Shown in pieces: positions 11,431-24,514 of a DNA stretch of 64,000 bases. Position numbers and translations under genes: made by a program. Source of the DNA: Saussurea involucrata (lineage: Eukaryota; Streptophyta; Magnoliopsida; Asterales; Asteraceae); assembly GCA_033807775.1 (NCBI GenBank), contig CM066327.1:78188795-78252794 (forward strand). The letters run 5' to 3'. Numbering within the stretch: position 1 is the stretch's first letter; every line of letters begins with the position of its first letter. Below the pieces are notes generated by a model. It was not told the DNA's origin. It searched no databases and saw nothing but the letters and a program-made list of their open reading frames with translations.

Positions 11431-14400
11431 TCTTCCTTTGCTTGCAGGTTCAGAAGGGTATCTGGTATCTTGATAGCGGGTGCTCTAGACACATGACTGG
11501 AAAGAAAAACCTGCTCACTGAATACAAGGAAGAGAAGGGTCCCTCAGTGACCTTCGGTGGAAATGGAAAAGGCTATACCCGAGGGTTTGGTGTACTCTCT
11601 AATGGCACAACAACCTTCAGAAGAGTCGCATATATTGAAGGACTGAAGCAAAATCTTCTAAGCATCAGTCAGCTGTGTGACAAGGATAACAAAGTGATTT
11701 TCACTAAGGAATCCTGCTTTGTCACTGACAAAAAGGAGAAGATAGCTCTCAGCGGATACCGTATGGAAAATGTTTATGTAATAAACATGGACTCTATAAC
11801 CACTGAGAACTCCTGTTTCTTCTCAAAATTCTCATATGATGTCAACTGGCTATGGCATAAGAGGCTCTCTCATCTCAACTTCAAGAAACTGAATACTCTT
11901 TCTTCAAAAGAGTTGGTCACTGGTCTACCTCAACACTCATACGCTAAGGAGTCATTATGTTCAGCGTGTGAGAAAGGGAAACAAACCAAGGCAAGCTTCA
12001 AATCTAAGCAAGTTTCCTCAGTGTCATCTCCTCTACAACTTCTCCATATGGATTTGTTTAGCCCTGTTAACAAACAATCCATCGCTGGAAAGAAATAAAC
12101 TTTGGCATAGTTGATGAATTCTCTCGCTATACCTGGGTAATGTTTCTCCGTTCTAAGAGTGACACCCCTGAAGAACTCATCACTTTTGTCAGGAAAATGG
12201 AAGTCCTAAATAACATGACCGTTCGCTCTATAAGGAGTGATCATGGGACTGAATTCAAAAACAGTTCTCTTGATTCCTTCTTTGAAAGTAAGGGTATTTC
12301 TCACAACTTTTCCTCAGTGAGAACACCGCAACAAAATGGAGTCGCTGAAAGAAGAAATCGAACTATCATCGAAGCTGCACGTTCAATGCTCAACGATTCT
12401 CATCTACCTACTCAGTTTTGCGCAGAAGCTGTCAACATTGCTTGTTTCACTCAAAACAGGTCGCTGATAGTCAAAAGATTCAAAAAGACATCCTATGAAC
12501 TTTTCCATGGGAGAAAGCCTTCAATTAGCTTTCTTCACATCTTTGGATGTCAGTGTTTCATACTGAACAACAGAGACGCCCTTGGAAAGTTTGATCCTAA
12601 GGCTGATGATGGAATCTTTATTGGATATTCTTCAATCTCCAAAGCCTTCAGAGTCTTCAATCGAAGAAGACAGACTGTAGAAGAAACAATCTACATCACT
12701 TTCGACGAATCCCGATCAGCGAACTCTAGACCTTCTCCTGATACTGAAGAACTGAATCAGTGGATGTTTTCTCATCTTGGTGATTCCGAAGATGCTCATA
12801 TCCCTCAAACTCATACTCATACCACTGAAGATGATGATCCTACTATCATCCCAAGCATGCAGACAAGTGAAGCTGAAACATCATGGGTCTCAGTTGTTCC
12901 TCTCAACACTATGCCTGCTTTTGAACCTTCTGCCTCAGACATACCATCTACTTCTCAGTAATCAGTGAATGAAATGACATCTGAACCTCTTCCTCTCTTG
13001 GCTGATATACCAGAAGTTGCTGAAGCCTCATCTTCAGCTCCTCAAGTTCAGAATGAGTCAGAGACTTATGCTCCGACTCAACGATGGACTATTAATCACC
13101 CTTTTGAACAAATTCTTGGTGATCCAAACGATGGTGTTCAGACTCGACGAAGTGCTGGTAATATTTGTTTATTTGTAAACTTTATTTCTCTGATTGAACC
13201 AAAGAAAACAGATGATGCCCTCAGAGATCCAAACTGGGTCAGCGCTATGCAAGAAGAGCTGACAGAATTCAAAAGAAACAAAGTTTGGAAGCTCGTTCCT
13301 AGACCATCCGACAAGTCAATGATAGGCACTAAATAGGTCTATCGAAACAAGTTGGATGAACATGGAACTGTAACCCGCAACAAGGCTCGTCTTGTTGCTC
13401 AGGGGTACAGACAAGAGGAAGGTATAGATTACGACGAAACTTTCGCCCCAGTGGCAAGACTAGAAGCCATTCGTCTATTCTTAGCTTACGTTGTACACAA
13501 AGACTTCAAAGTATATCAAATGGGTGTTAAATCAGCATTCCTTAATGGAAAGCTGAACGAAGAAGTCTACATGGAACAACCTCCAGGATTCTCAGACCCT
13601 AAGCATCCAGGTTATGTTTATAAACTGGATAAGGAACTTTATGGCTTAAAGCAAGCTCCTCGTGCATGGTATGACACTCTCTCTTCTTATCTCCATATTT
13701 GAAAATTTTGAGCGAGGTAAAATCGATAAAACTCTATTTTTCAGGAAAGTAAAAGGTCATATTATTCTTGTTCAAATATATGTCGATGATATTATATTTG
13801 GTTCTACTAACCCTGACTTATGTACTCGTTTCGCTAAGAGAATGAAAGATGAATATAAAATGAGTATGGTGGGTGCGCTAACATATTTCCTAGGTCTTCA
13901 AATCAAACAGACACCAAGGAAAATATGTCAAAGATATGCTGAAAAAGTTTGATTTAACTCAGAGCTCAGCTATGAAAACCCCTATGGCACCGCCGCTGAC
14001 ACTAAACAAGGATCCTTCTGGAAAACCTGTTAATGTCACAGCGTACCGTGGGATGATCGGCTCGCTTCTGTATCTTACAGCTAGCCGACCTGATATTATG
14101 TACGCAACCTGTTTGTGTGCACGATATCAAGTTGAACCTAAGGAATCTCATTTGATCGCTGTAAAGCGAAACTTTCGTTACCTTAAGGGTACTCCTAACC
14201 TAGGTCTTTGGTATCCCAAAGACTCAGGGTTTGACCTAATCGCCTATTCAGATAGTGATTTTTCAGGTTGCAAATTGGATAGGAAAAACACCACAGGAGG
14301 CTGTCAGCTCCTGGGTGGAAAGCTGGTGAGTTGGAAAAGTAAAAAACAAAACTCAGTGTCCACCTCAACTGCTGAAGCTGAATACGTAGCCGCTGGAAGC

Positions 14401-14706
14401 TGTTGTTCTTAGGTCTTGTGGATGAGAAATCAACTACTGGACTATGACCTTCAGCTCTCGAAAATTCCAATCTATTGCGACAGCACTAGTGCCATCGCTA
14501 TAGCCAATAATCCAGTGCTACATTCAAAGACCAAATACATCGAAATCAGGTATCATTTTATCAGAGATCATGTGATGAATGGCGATATAGAACTTCATTT
14601 TATCCCAACTGATTTTCAGTTAGCTGATCTGTTCACCAAACCTCTTGATGAGACAAGATTCAACTTTCTCATCAGCGAGCTTGGAATGCTGAACTTAGAA
14701 GAATAA
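11431..14706 (+). pseudogene. Copia pol of element 1 (protease, integrase, RT, RNase H), multiply broken
   Basis: Protease WYLDSGCSRHMTG at about 11464; HHCC zinc region WLWHKRLSHLNF with CSACEKGK; integrase core HMDLFSP, RSDHGTEFK and PQQNGVAERRNR; RT motifs RLVAQGYRQEEGIDYDETFAP, LYGLKQAPRAWYD and YVDDIIFGSTN; RNase H AYSDSDFSG, STAEAEYVA and LADLFTKPLDETRF. Breaks: TAA at 12096 with a frameshift before 12140, TAA at 12959, TAG at 13334 (Trp in element 2), frame changes near 13700 and 13910-13950 (a small deletion), and TAG at 14410 (Gln in element 2). The RT motif KSAFLNGK has lost the preceding Asp (QMGVKSAF). Confidence 0.9.
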
Positions 14707-15673
14707 AATCTTTAGCGGTTCACATTTGATCTGCGATAATAAAATGAACTTATATAAACCCATTAATCATATACTCTCTGAACAAAATTGATTCGCTGAT
14801 ATCAAGGTATGTTCTCTCTTACTCGCTGACGTTCGCCTATGAATGCAAGATTTCAAAACAAATTGTATCGCTGAATATCTCTTCCTTTCAGTGGTTTTTT
14901 TGTAATTTCTAAAATAACACTGATACTTCTAATCAGTGCTTCATGTTTTCAAAATATCCCTAAGTTCTAAAAAAATCCTCAGAGACATCCTAAAATATGA
15001 AAGGACGTTTGTGACGTCATCACAACGGATAGGCCATGGCATGCCTTTTCTCTGACACGTTCGCCCGTTTCGTTTTCCTTGACCAATCATATTCAACGGA
15101 CGTGTCCGTGTCATCATGAAAAACTTTCCCTCTCATAGTTTTTCTCTCTCTACTCTTACTATATAAACCCATTTGAGTTTATATTTTTACCTTTTACGCG
15201 AACATCGTCTCCTTCAAGCAAGAACAACTATTGCATTTGAACTCTTTTTCTCCAGAAATTGTTCATCTTCTTCAACACTAAAGGTTAATATCTCTATTAT
15301 TTTCCTTGCACAAACTTGTTTTCGATCTTATTCTTGGTTTTAAAATTTCAAACAAAAGAACTTTCTTAAATTGAAATCATTTTCTCTTCATGATTTTATG
15401 AACACAATCTGGAAACAGATTGTTCTTCAAGTTTGAAATAAAAATCTTAAACTTGACTTTTCATATGTTTTTCCATAATCCCTTCCTTAAAAGGAAACTC
15501 GAAAACAAGACTCTTCACTATGTTTTGTACTCTTTTTCAAAACTAGAAAAACCATAATCTCCATTTCTTTCTCAAAATGGAATGTGCAAAACCCTAAAAC
15601 CCTTATTTTGGAAATTTTATCCATTTTAAGAATTACTTTTCATATTCTTCATGTTTGTATATTATAAACATAA
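14707..15673 (+). promoter_or_regulatory. Pol-ORF3 spacer with candidate internal promoter (element 1)
   Basis: TTTCTCTCTCTACTC followed by TATATAAA at 15160-15167, 514 nt upstream of the ORF3 ATG at 15674. The same pair sits 523 nt (element 2) and 537 nt (element 3) upstream of ORF3. A donor-like AAAG|GTTAAT at 15283/15284 matches the element 2 donor, but the acceptor AG before the ATG is lost here. Confidence 0.6.
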
Positions 15674-15838
15674 ATGGCATCCACTGAAGCTCTTTTTACT
15701 CAATCCCCTACAACCTCGGAAAGCACTGAGCTCGTCAAAGCTCCTCATGTCGAATTCAAACTGGAAGAAGTTACCTTTCAAGGAAATAATCCCTATGCCC
15801 TTTTCGATTTTCCTCCAAGGAAGCATATCACACACTTA
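15674..15838 (+). pseudogene. ORF3 5' fragment of Copia element 1 (interrupted by CACTA insertion)
   Basis: The ATG at 15674 opens 55 codons homologous to the start of element 2 ORF3: KAPHVEFKLEE here against KAPQVKFELDQ, and DFPPRKHITHL against EFPPRKQVSHL. The frame hits TAG formed by the first bases of the CACTA insertion. The remainder resumes at about 17539. Confidence 0.8.
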
Positions 15839-17538
15839 CACTAGTACAAAAATGTTTGTTTTGCCACGGTTTTGAAAATTGAAGTTAGTCACGGTTGGGT
15901 TTAAAACCGTGGCTAAAAGTGACAAATAAATTTTTTGTATTGGGTTAGCCATGATTTAACTCAATAACCGTGACCATTATAAAAAATGTTTAAACATAAT
16001 GCTATGGTTTAGATAAAACCGTGACTAAATGGTTCTTTACGGCCACATTTCTTTTCCGTGACAAGTAACGACTAAAAACCGTGGCCATAGACAGACATAT
16101 AGCCATGGTTTTTGTCTAAACAATGGTTTTATATTGTGACGGTTATTATCCGTGGCCATAGACTGACATATGCCCACATGAAGCAAATTTTACGTGACCA
16201 AAAGAAATGTATATATAGCCACACAAATATGTAAAATGTGGCTAAAAGTCATGGTTGTCTATAGCCATTATTTTATTATTTTGTGTGACCAAAAGGTAAT
16301 CAATACTAACGGTTATAAATATTAAGCGTAACTATATGTGATGATTTTGCCACAATTAATATGAAATGTGTGTAACTATATGTCTTAGATTGACCACAGT
16401 TTTATTATTTTGTGTGACCAAAATGTAACTTATAGCCACGTTTCTTAAAATTAAGTGTCACTATATGTTATGAATTTGACTATGGTTCTTAATATTTTTT
16501 GTGAGCAAAGGGTAACTGTTAGCCATAATTCCACATATTAAGCGTAATTGTATGCCGTGAATTAGCCACAATTTTCTATTATTTTGTGTGACCAAAAATT
16601 AACATATAGCCACATTTATAAAAAGTAAGCGTAACTATATGTCATGAATTTGGCTATGGGTTTTAATATTTTTTGTGACCAAAGGGTAACTGGTAGCCAT
16701 AATTCCACATACTAAGTGTAATTGTATGTCGTGAATTAGGCACGATTTTCTATTATTTTGTGTGACCAAAAAATAACATATACTCACGTTTCTAAAAATT
16801 AAACGTAACTATATGTCATGAATTTGGCTATAATTTTTAATATTTTTTTGGGACAAACAATAATAATGGATATTAAGTGTAGTTGTATGTTGTGAAATAA
16901 CCACGATTTTGTATTATTTTGCGTGACCAAAATGTAATCTATAGCCAGGTTTCTAAAAGTTTTAGGGAGGGTTTTTAGAAGACCCGATAAATCAAAAAAA
17001 AGTTTAAGCTTAATGAATCCAAAATTTAAATAAGGAGGCAAGTGTAGCTAGATCACATTTAAATCTAACCATTACGTACCTTTAACCTACAAAACTCTCT
17101 TGTTCAAGCATTACTTTCATCGATCACTTCACATGCACTTAATTTCCTTGTGACAAGATTTACCAAATATCTCTTGTCCATTGTATTTTTATATCCGATC
17201 TTGATGAAAAAGCCTAAAAAGAGCATTGTAATTTTATGATAACGACAAACCAAATGAAAGAATTGAAATTTTTTGACTTTTCAAAAATAATTCAAATAAG
17301 GAAAGCAATCAAATCACTAAAGATCAATAGAATGATAAGAAATAAAAAGCAATTAAGTTTTTTTATATACATAAATCTTTCTTAAAAGGTTTACGAAACT
17401 TTTACATAATTAATTTATTTTTCTTTTATTTTACAATTAAGTTATTTTAAAAAATAAAATAAAGAAATCATGAGATCTTAATAGAAATAATAAATAGTTT
17501 ACTTAAAAAAGTTAGTTAAAATCAATTAATAGAAATAA
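15839..17538 (+). mobile_element. CACTA-like DNA transposon fragment, 3' end missing
   Basis: It starts CACTAGTACAAAAATG, a typical CACTA terminal repeat. Sub-terminal repeats follow (GCCACGGTTTT and TGTGACCAAAANGTAAC variants), including a 177-bp tandem duplication at about 16480-16833. No complementary end (CATTTTTGTACTAGTG) is found before ORF3 resumes at about 17539, so the right terminus is deleted or replaced. The last ~570 bp (16970-17538) are AT-rich and unassigned. There is no transposase, so it is non-autonomous. Confidence 0.7.
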
Positions 17539-20055
17539 AGATGTTGTAAATTTCCTCAAAACTTGTCCTCTATCGACAGCCCTGACAGTCAATCTTCCAG
17601 CTCACAAACACCTACTAGCTCAGTTCTGGTATACTGCAAGAAGAGCTATGATCACCTCCACAAAAGACCCCAACAAGAAATTCGATGTCATCCTCTTTGA
17701 CACCGAACATGGCTCCTCCAAGATTACACCTGGCTCTATCAGGTCTGCCTTCAACCTCCCCGACGCTTCAAAGGAAAAACGCTTTATTCCTCTACCAAAT
17801 TCCACGAACCCCGCTGATAGAGAAGCCCTCATTGCATTTTTTGATGCAATGCAGTACGTATGGGAAACAGGGAGAGATAAACTCCCTGAGAAGAAGCTGA
17901 CTGCCATCAAGAAATCCAAAATGTCCAGCGAGATGAACTTCATCTTCGCTCACTTGATCAGCTGCATGACAGCTAAGGTTGGGTCAACTGACCAAGCATC
18001 CAAACCCCAACAGGCTATGGGGTACGCACTGCTGAAAGGCCTTCGCATTGATCGGGCAAAAAACATATTTGACGATATGATGCTCAGGGTGGATGTAACA
18101 GAGAGGCCATCAACTGTCCACATCCTCGCTTTATGAGCGCTCTCTTCCTACAAGGACTCGGGGACGAATACCCGAAAGTAGGCGACCTAAAACTCTCTCA
18201 GGTCGGCGCTAAGGTTCTCAACTTCAAGCCCCTGTCAAACGAGGTACGTCTCTCTACACTCTTATCTCTTCTCAATCCCACTTCTTCTACTTCTGCAGCT
18301 ACCTCCACGGTAATCCCAACCGCTGGCACCCAGGCTGCAACATCCACTCCTCGAAAGAGAAAACACTCATCAACCACTCTTGGCGCTCCTAAGCCCAAGA
18401 AAACCAAGGAGCAACCCCCCAAGTCGACCCAGACTGAAGACTCCGCGACTCTTTCTCTACAAGAGCCGCTGGAAAGTTCCGTGGTACGCTCTGCCACAAC
18501 TGTTGAATCCATCCCTTCTATACCCGCTTCAGCGTCTCTAAACGCTGAGGTTATCCTTGATCAGAACCTCCCTCCCTCAGTACCTTCAAGTACTGTGAAA
18601 GTAATTCTCAGCGGAATCAACGCTGAACCCCTTACCCAATCCCTCTTCTCAACCTTCATTCCTCCCACTATCTCTTTGGTCACTCCACCTGTTTTCCCCC
18701 CACTCTCTTCAACAACAATCACTCTGAGTGATACATCTGCTGAAGCTCTACAACAGATGATGGATAAAAACATAGGACCTGCGGGCACTTCTCAGCGAAA
18801 AGGCTCTCTGAAAGTCGACATGGAAACGTTTTCAGGCTATCGAAGCTTTGATGATTTCGTCAACCACCCCGCAGGTATACACATAACTCCAAACACTCCT
18901 CTCTCAAAATTCCCAACTTCTGAGCTTTCCTTTGTTCATAAGTTTTCAACTTTTACAGGTCCTAATTTGGGCGACATCAACACATCGCTCAAGGATTTGT
19001 CCAACAAGGTGGAATCTCTCACCACCACTCTCTCCTCAAACTCTTCAGCGGTTACAAACGCTGGAGAGGCTCTCAAGACACTCACCACTGAGGTGAAAGA
19101 CAAAGCGTCCGGTGCTGATCTGGAAAAGGTGGAAGGTAGTATCTCAAATCATGCTACTACCCTCGCTGAGAACTCCACTTCCATCAACAATATCAACTTC
19201 ACCAACAGCACTCTCTCCACCAACTTCACCACCCTGTCCAATGACGTCACATCATTGAAGACAGTGGTTGGAAATCTTCAGGGAGAGGTGTCTACTTTAA
19301 GGACAGGTGTCAGCACTGCGACCAATCTACTGCAGCAAATCCTCGTACGCCTGAACGCTCCAACCGGTACTCCATCCCACTTTACTCAGGTTGATCGAGA
19401 GGATCTTCAAAAGATCAGTCCTGCAATTTCTGGCCTGGAAGACAGAATAGCAAGGATTGAAACTTGCGTTGGGATCACTGGCCTGGAAGACAGTGACCCA
19501 AAGCATGCTGATAATGTTGGTGTTGTTGCTACTGCCATCACCTCCCCCTTCCATCATGTGGAAGAGGGGGAGAAGAATCTAGTAGACCTTCCCCATAATG
19601 TTGAGGGGGATATGAAAAATCAAGAAGACCTTCCCCATAACTCTGAGGGGGAGGGTATTATTTCTACTGCTGAAAAACCTCAGGGAGTTGAAAACCCTGA
19701 GGGAACCGAGAAACCTTCCTCTGAATTTGTGGGGGAGCAAATCGATGAGGAAGCTGAAGCTGAAGCTGATGTCCTAGAACCCTATGCTGATGAGGACGAA
19801 TCTGAAGAAGAAGAAGAAGAATATGACGAAGACTTCGATATCGATATCGATGATGATGATGACGATGATGAAGATATCGACTGCTCCTTCCAACCAATCA
19901 AAAGAACCCCTGCTCTCAAACGGGTAGTCTTCAAAAACATTTCAGGGGAGGGGACCAAGAAAAAGCCTGCAACGACCGAAGCCGACAAGGGCAAAAACAA
20001 AGGTGTCGCTACAGAAGGCAATCTGAATATCTTGCTTTGAAAGCCAGTTTGTCAG
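17539..20055 (+). pseudogene. ORF3 exon 1 remainder of Copia element 1
   Basis: Collinear with element 2 ORF3 residues ~60-884. The frame 17648-18136 holds the conserved block EMNFIFAHLISCMTAK and AMGYALLKG. A frameshift near 18130 passes into 18133-20040, which covers the Ser/Pro-rich linker, LSFVHKFSTFTGPNLGDIN, the coiled coil, and an Asp/Glu-rich stretch at about 19790-19880. A late frameshift gives a stop at 20038, just before the exon's CAG|GT donor (20053-20057). Function is unknown; see the element 2 copy. Confidence 0.8.
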
Positions 20056-20211
20056 GTACAATATATTTTCTTCCCTTATACTACATCCCTCCTCTATCCC
20101 TTCTCAACCTCAGTTCTCCTCTCCATAAAACCTCTATACACTTAAACCTCATTCTTTCTCTATCTCTTCTCCCAAATGATCTTACTTAAACGATCGTTAC
20201 ATTTCAGCTAG
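20056..20211 (+). other. Candidate ORF3 intron (element 1)
   Basis: CAG|GTACAATA at the left and TTTCAGCTAG|TCC at the right, at the same relative sites as in element 2. Length 156 nt, pyrimidine-rich. Confidence 0.65.
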
Positions 20212-21429
20212 TCCTCTCCCCTGCTTGAGGATCCAGCTGAAGTTCCTCCTGCTGCATCTACAATAAATCCAGCTCCAAGTGTTGAAGAAATAATCCCAGT
20301 CTTAGACTTCACTGAGACTGATGAACCAGAAGAAGAATTTCTCTCTCACAAAAACAGACCTTCCTTAGTTCCTCAAAAGCTAAGTGAAGAAGAAAAGAAA
20401 AAGAGAGAAACAATGATGAAACATCTTGAAGATCAGCGAATCATCTGTGCTCCTCGATACAGACTATCAAGAAAGGAACTCGCTGAACACTTCAAAGCTG
20501 AAAAACAACTCGCCGATCGAATAAGAGTTGAAGAAAGAGATAAAGCCTGTGCTATTGAGCTCGTTCAACAATCGGTGAAAGATCCTAATCTAAAGAAGAC
20601 TCCCATTGATGTTCAACGTCAACTGTGGAAAGACGCCAAAAAGATCATCGAGAAGAAAACCAAGGTCTCTGACTCTACCTTGGAATGGTGCAAAGAACGA
20701 ATTAACTTTTGATTCCATGTTTCCAGAATCAACAAAGTGAACATCAGGGGAAGAACGTTCATAAACGTTCCTGTTGTTGAAGCTGACATATTCAGAGAAA
20801 ATGGTACTAAGAAAACTATCTATGTTTCTACGATCAAAAAGTACGGTTTCTCTGAGTGGTTGGAGATGCAAATAGCCATTCGGCGATCTCGCTAAGCGTT
20901 TAAAAGCCATGTCGAAAAAATTATAAGTACACAGATCGACTTGGTTACATCTGCTGTGGATATTCCTCCTCCTCCTGCTCAAGTTCAACGAAGAAGGTCC
21001 TCTATAAAGAAAAAGATAACACCTTCAGACTCAGGTCCTCCTATCAGAAACGAAACCAGAATCGGCTCTTCACGCGAAGAATTCCTTAGTCCTGAACCTG
21101 ATCTCTCAGCTCTCGACATCTCCCTGCCCCCTGGTGAACGTTTTGTCCCTGGTAAAATCTTGAGCGAACCTTATGGTATCTTCTTTAGAGACTACGACGG
21201 ACGAGAATGCTTTCAAAGAGTCTCTGAGATATGCATTGCCCCTATCGAACAGGTCAGAGATCTCGTCTATTGGTGCGGATTCAGAGAAGACCTTCTCGGA
21301 CACTTCTTCAAGCCTCTGATCTTTACAAAAGCTAAGCGAAGACGGGATCTTGGACAAGAAGTCCCTGATTGGATGATCCCTACAACAAAGTCCCTTGATG
21401 AACTTCTCATTAAGGATGAACCTGTATAG
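20212..21429 (+). pseudogene. ORF3 exon 2 of Copia element 1
   Basis: Homologous over its length to element 2 exon 2 (40176-41411). In-frame breaks: TGA at about 20710 (element 2 has Arg) and TAA at about 20894. Conserved tail features: PDLSALDISLPP, YGIFFRDYDGREC and VPDWMIPTTKS, ending with stop TAG at 21427-21429. Confidence 0.8.
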
Positions 21430-21690
21430 CTGATAGGATTCCTTGTAATTCTTCTATCCTTTATCAGCTTATATCTTTTGTACTTGTAAATTTTATTTGT
21501 TGTACTTGTAATTTTTCTACTTCCCACTGTAACTTATACGAAGTTTAAAGAAAAATTTCAGCGAATGTACTTTACTCCATAAGTACTTAAAAGATCCTAG
21601 AAAACAGTAAAAGTGACAAATATTTTATGAGTTCTTTTTATCCTTATGTTTTCATACTTAGCAATTTTCTTTTGTTGCTATGTCATAATC

Positions 21691-21704
21691 AAATAGGGGG
21701 AGAT
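21691..21704 (+). promoter_or_regulatory. Polypurine tract of Copia element 1
   Basis: AAATAGGGGGAGAT directly precedes the 3' LTR TGTTGATCC. The same tract is in element 2 (41666-41679). Confidence 0.88.
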
Positions 21705-22678
21705 TGTTGATCCAAACCCTCAGTGATTTGATAATGACTCTCTAAGAATCACTTAGTGAAAATTGTAAGTAGACAATATGTATAAGTGTTTCACTATCGC
21801 TGATAAAGTACTAAGTCTGTTTCAGTACCGCTGATAGGAAACTCAAGTTATTTGTTACGTTCAGCAACACTGTTCATCAATAGGACCTGAGCATGTTCAG
21901 TCTTGTTGATGATCGTTGATAATCTTAGTTGTTTACTTATGATCCCTGAAGACAAGTTTCACGTCAACAATGTTCTACGCTGAAGTCGAAGATCAAGCCA
22001 AAGAACCAGCGACAGGTCTACTAATGAATTGATGCGGATATCAGCGAAGCCAAGATTTGTCCACTCAACGTGAAGTTTCAAGTAGAAGACTTCAGAGAAC
22101 GCTGAACTTTATCACTCACTGATAAAGATCTATTCAGCGAACGTTGATCATGAAGTTTCCTATACAAGTTACTTTTGTCTTTCCTCCTTGCACGCCTCCG
22201 TACGAAAATGTCAGAATGGACATCCCTTTTGTCCAGAATCGTACAACCAACTCTGATTCTACATTGTTCATCATGCGGCTACTAGGTTGTCTACAAAGGT
22301 CAAACCATGCAACCAATCAGCTGCTGCCACGTGTAAAGTTGTACTGATATGCATTAAATGCATGCAGTATATAAAGGAAACCCTACTTTAGAAATGAAGT
22401 GCTCGACCATCTCCTTCTTACTATTTATGTGTGTTAGAATATTAGTCTTTAATATTCTTATTTTCTCTCTATCTTATTTCTAAGTGCAAGAACATCTTAG
22501 TGATTCTCTTAACTTGTTTAGATTAGGTTTATTCCTTAATCTTGTTCCGCAACAAGTTGTAAATTGTTTGATACATATCAATAAACAATTTAGAAAAGTA
22601 AAATACGTGTGTTTGTATTCAACCCCCCCCCCCCCCCCCCCCAATTCTACAAACTTGTATAACCCTCCGGGACCAACA
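21705..22678 (+). mobile_element. 3' LTR of Copia element 1
   Basis: 974 bp, homologous to 8004-8969 with many transitions and a longer C run (20 against 14). It ends CCAACA, then the TSD ATCCT. Confidence 0.9.
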
Positions 22679-22683
22679 ATCCT

Positions 22684-24514
22684 TAAGTAGTTCTAACCAA
22701 CGTCGTTGCCTCATATTCAACTTTTTCTGATCGAAGACATGTTTCAAACTCTTATGATCAGTGAAAAGAGTGCACTTTGTTCCATATAAATAGTGTCACC
22801 ACAACTTCAATGCAAACACCACTGCTGCCAGTTCCAAATCATGGGTAGGGTAATTCTTTTCATGCTCTTTGAGTTGTCTTGATGCGTAAGCAATCACTTT
22901 GCCACGTTGCATCAATACACACCCCAAACCCATCTTTGACGCATCACTATAAACGACTAAATCTTCCGTTCCTTTCGGTAGTGCAAGAATAGGAGCTTCA
23001 CATAAATTCTTTTGTAAAGTTCTAAAGGCTGATTCTTGCTTTTCAGTCCATACAAACTTTACATTCTTCCGAGTCAGAATAGTCAAGGCAGAAGCGATCT
23101 TTGAGAAATCTTTTATAAACCTCCGGTAATAACCTGCCAGACCCAAGAAACTCCGTATCTCTGATGCGTTCTTTGGTGTTTCCCAGTTCGTTATTGCTTC
23201 TATCTTTGCCGGATCCACATTGACCCTTTCAGAAGTAATCACATGACCAAGAAATTGTACTTCTTTTAACCAAAATTCACACTTTGAAAATTTTGCGTAC
23301 AATTTCTCCTTTCTCAAAACATTTAAGACTTCACGAAGGTGACATTCGTGATCGGCCTCATTCTTTGAATAAATAAGTATGTCATCATTAAAGACGATGA
23401 CTGGCTTGTCTAAAAATGGCCGACACACCCTGTTCATCAAATCCATGAACACTGCAGGAGCGTTTGTCAACCCAAATGGCATCACAAGAAATTCATGATG
23501 CCCATACCTCGTTCTAAACACCGTTTTGGGAACATCTTCATCTCTTACTCGTACTTGGTGATAGCCCGACCTCAGATCAACCTTGGAAAAGCATCTCGAG
23601 CCTTGGAGTTGATCAAGTAAGTCGTCAATCCTTGGAAGCGGATACTTATTCTTAAGAGTCACCTTATTCAACTCCCTGTAGTCAATGCATAGTCTCATAG
23701 TGTCGTCCTTCTTTTTGACAAATAATACCGGAGCTCCCCAAGGTGAAGAACTTGGCCTAACAAATCCCTTTTCCAGTAGCTCTTGCAGTTGAAACATCAT
23801 CTCTTTCATTTCAGTCGGTGCTAAACGATACGGCGCACGTGCTATTGGTGCCACTCCAGGGACAAGATCAATTCTGAACTCTACTTGTCGTTTTGGCGGT
23901 AAGCCTGGAAGATCATCAGGGAACACATCTGGGAATTCTCGTACCACCTTTATATCTTCCGCTCTCTTCTTTTCTACTTTAGCATCCAAAACATATGCTA
24001 AATAGGATGAACATCCTTTTACTAGACATTTACGTGCTTTGGCAATAGAAATCAACGGAACCTCCCCTTTTCTCTTTTCCCCATAAATGAATACAGCATC
24101 ATTTTCGGGTATATGGATCTGAATTAATTTCTTGGCACAAAGAATTTCTGCTCGGTTGCTCACCAACCAATCCATACCAACTACTATATCAAACCCCCCA
24201 ATCTCCATCAAAATCAAATCGACCGAGAATTCCTTCCCTTTTATCATAATTGTATAGTTTTCAAGTCTTTCACGAACTAAGACTTGACCCCCGTTAGCTA
24301 TTTCAACTACTAAGGTATCTTCCAAGGTAGTGATAGGCATAACTAACTTTTGATAAAATGGCTTCGATATAAATGACAGATTGGCACCACAATCAAATAA
24401 TACTCGTGCAGGAATAGAGTTAATAAAGAATGTACTAGAAACCACATCCTTAGATTCCTTTGCCTCATCAGCTGTCATATGAAATTCCCTGCCCGTTGGC
24501 TTTGGAGTATTCAT
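22684..24514 (-). pseudogene. Gypsy protease, reverse transcriptase and RNase H
   Basis: The minus-strand frame 24514-22796 (572 aa) runs through protease (INSIPARVLFDCGANLSFIS; second box FDIVVGMDWLV), RT (APYRLAPTEMKE, LRSGYHQVRV, MPFGLTNAPAVFMDLMN, NDDILIYS) and the RNase H start (LVVYSDASKMGLGCVLMQ). The protease active site is DCG instead of D(S/T)G. The RT box is FNDD rather than the usual F/YIDD, with both aspartates kept. A TGA follows KLW, and the reading resumes across the Copia element 1 insertion at 8003. Confidence 0.88.

Larger units (their letters stand above)
8004..22678 (+). mobile_element. Copia element 1 (Sirevirus-like), full length but decayed
   Basis: The LTRs are 8004-8969 and 21705-22678, both TGTTGATCC...CCAACA. 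A perfect 5-bp target duplication, ATCCT, flanks the element (7999-8003 and 22679-22683). Layout: LTR, PBS, gag, pol, spacer with TATA, accessory ORF3 (two exons), PPT, LTR. The LTRs differ at many sites, mostly transitions, and all ORFs contain stops or frameshifts, so this insertion is much older than element 2. A CACTA-like insertion of about 1.7 kb sits in ORF3. The host site is the gypsy RNase H/integrase linker. Confidence 0.93.

Noticed and set aside
18198..20021. Several minus-strand frames over ORF3 of element 1, and similar ones at 37615-39975
   Set aside because: Antisense shadows of the plus-strand coding sequence, including the complement of its acidic Asp/Glu stretch.
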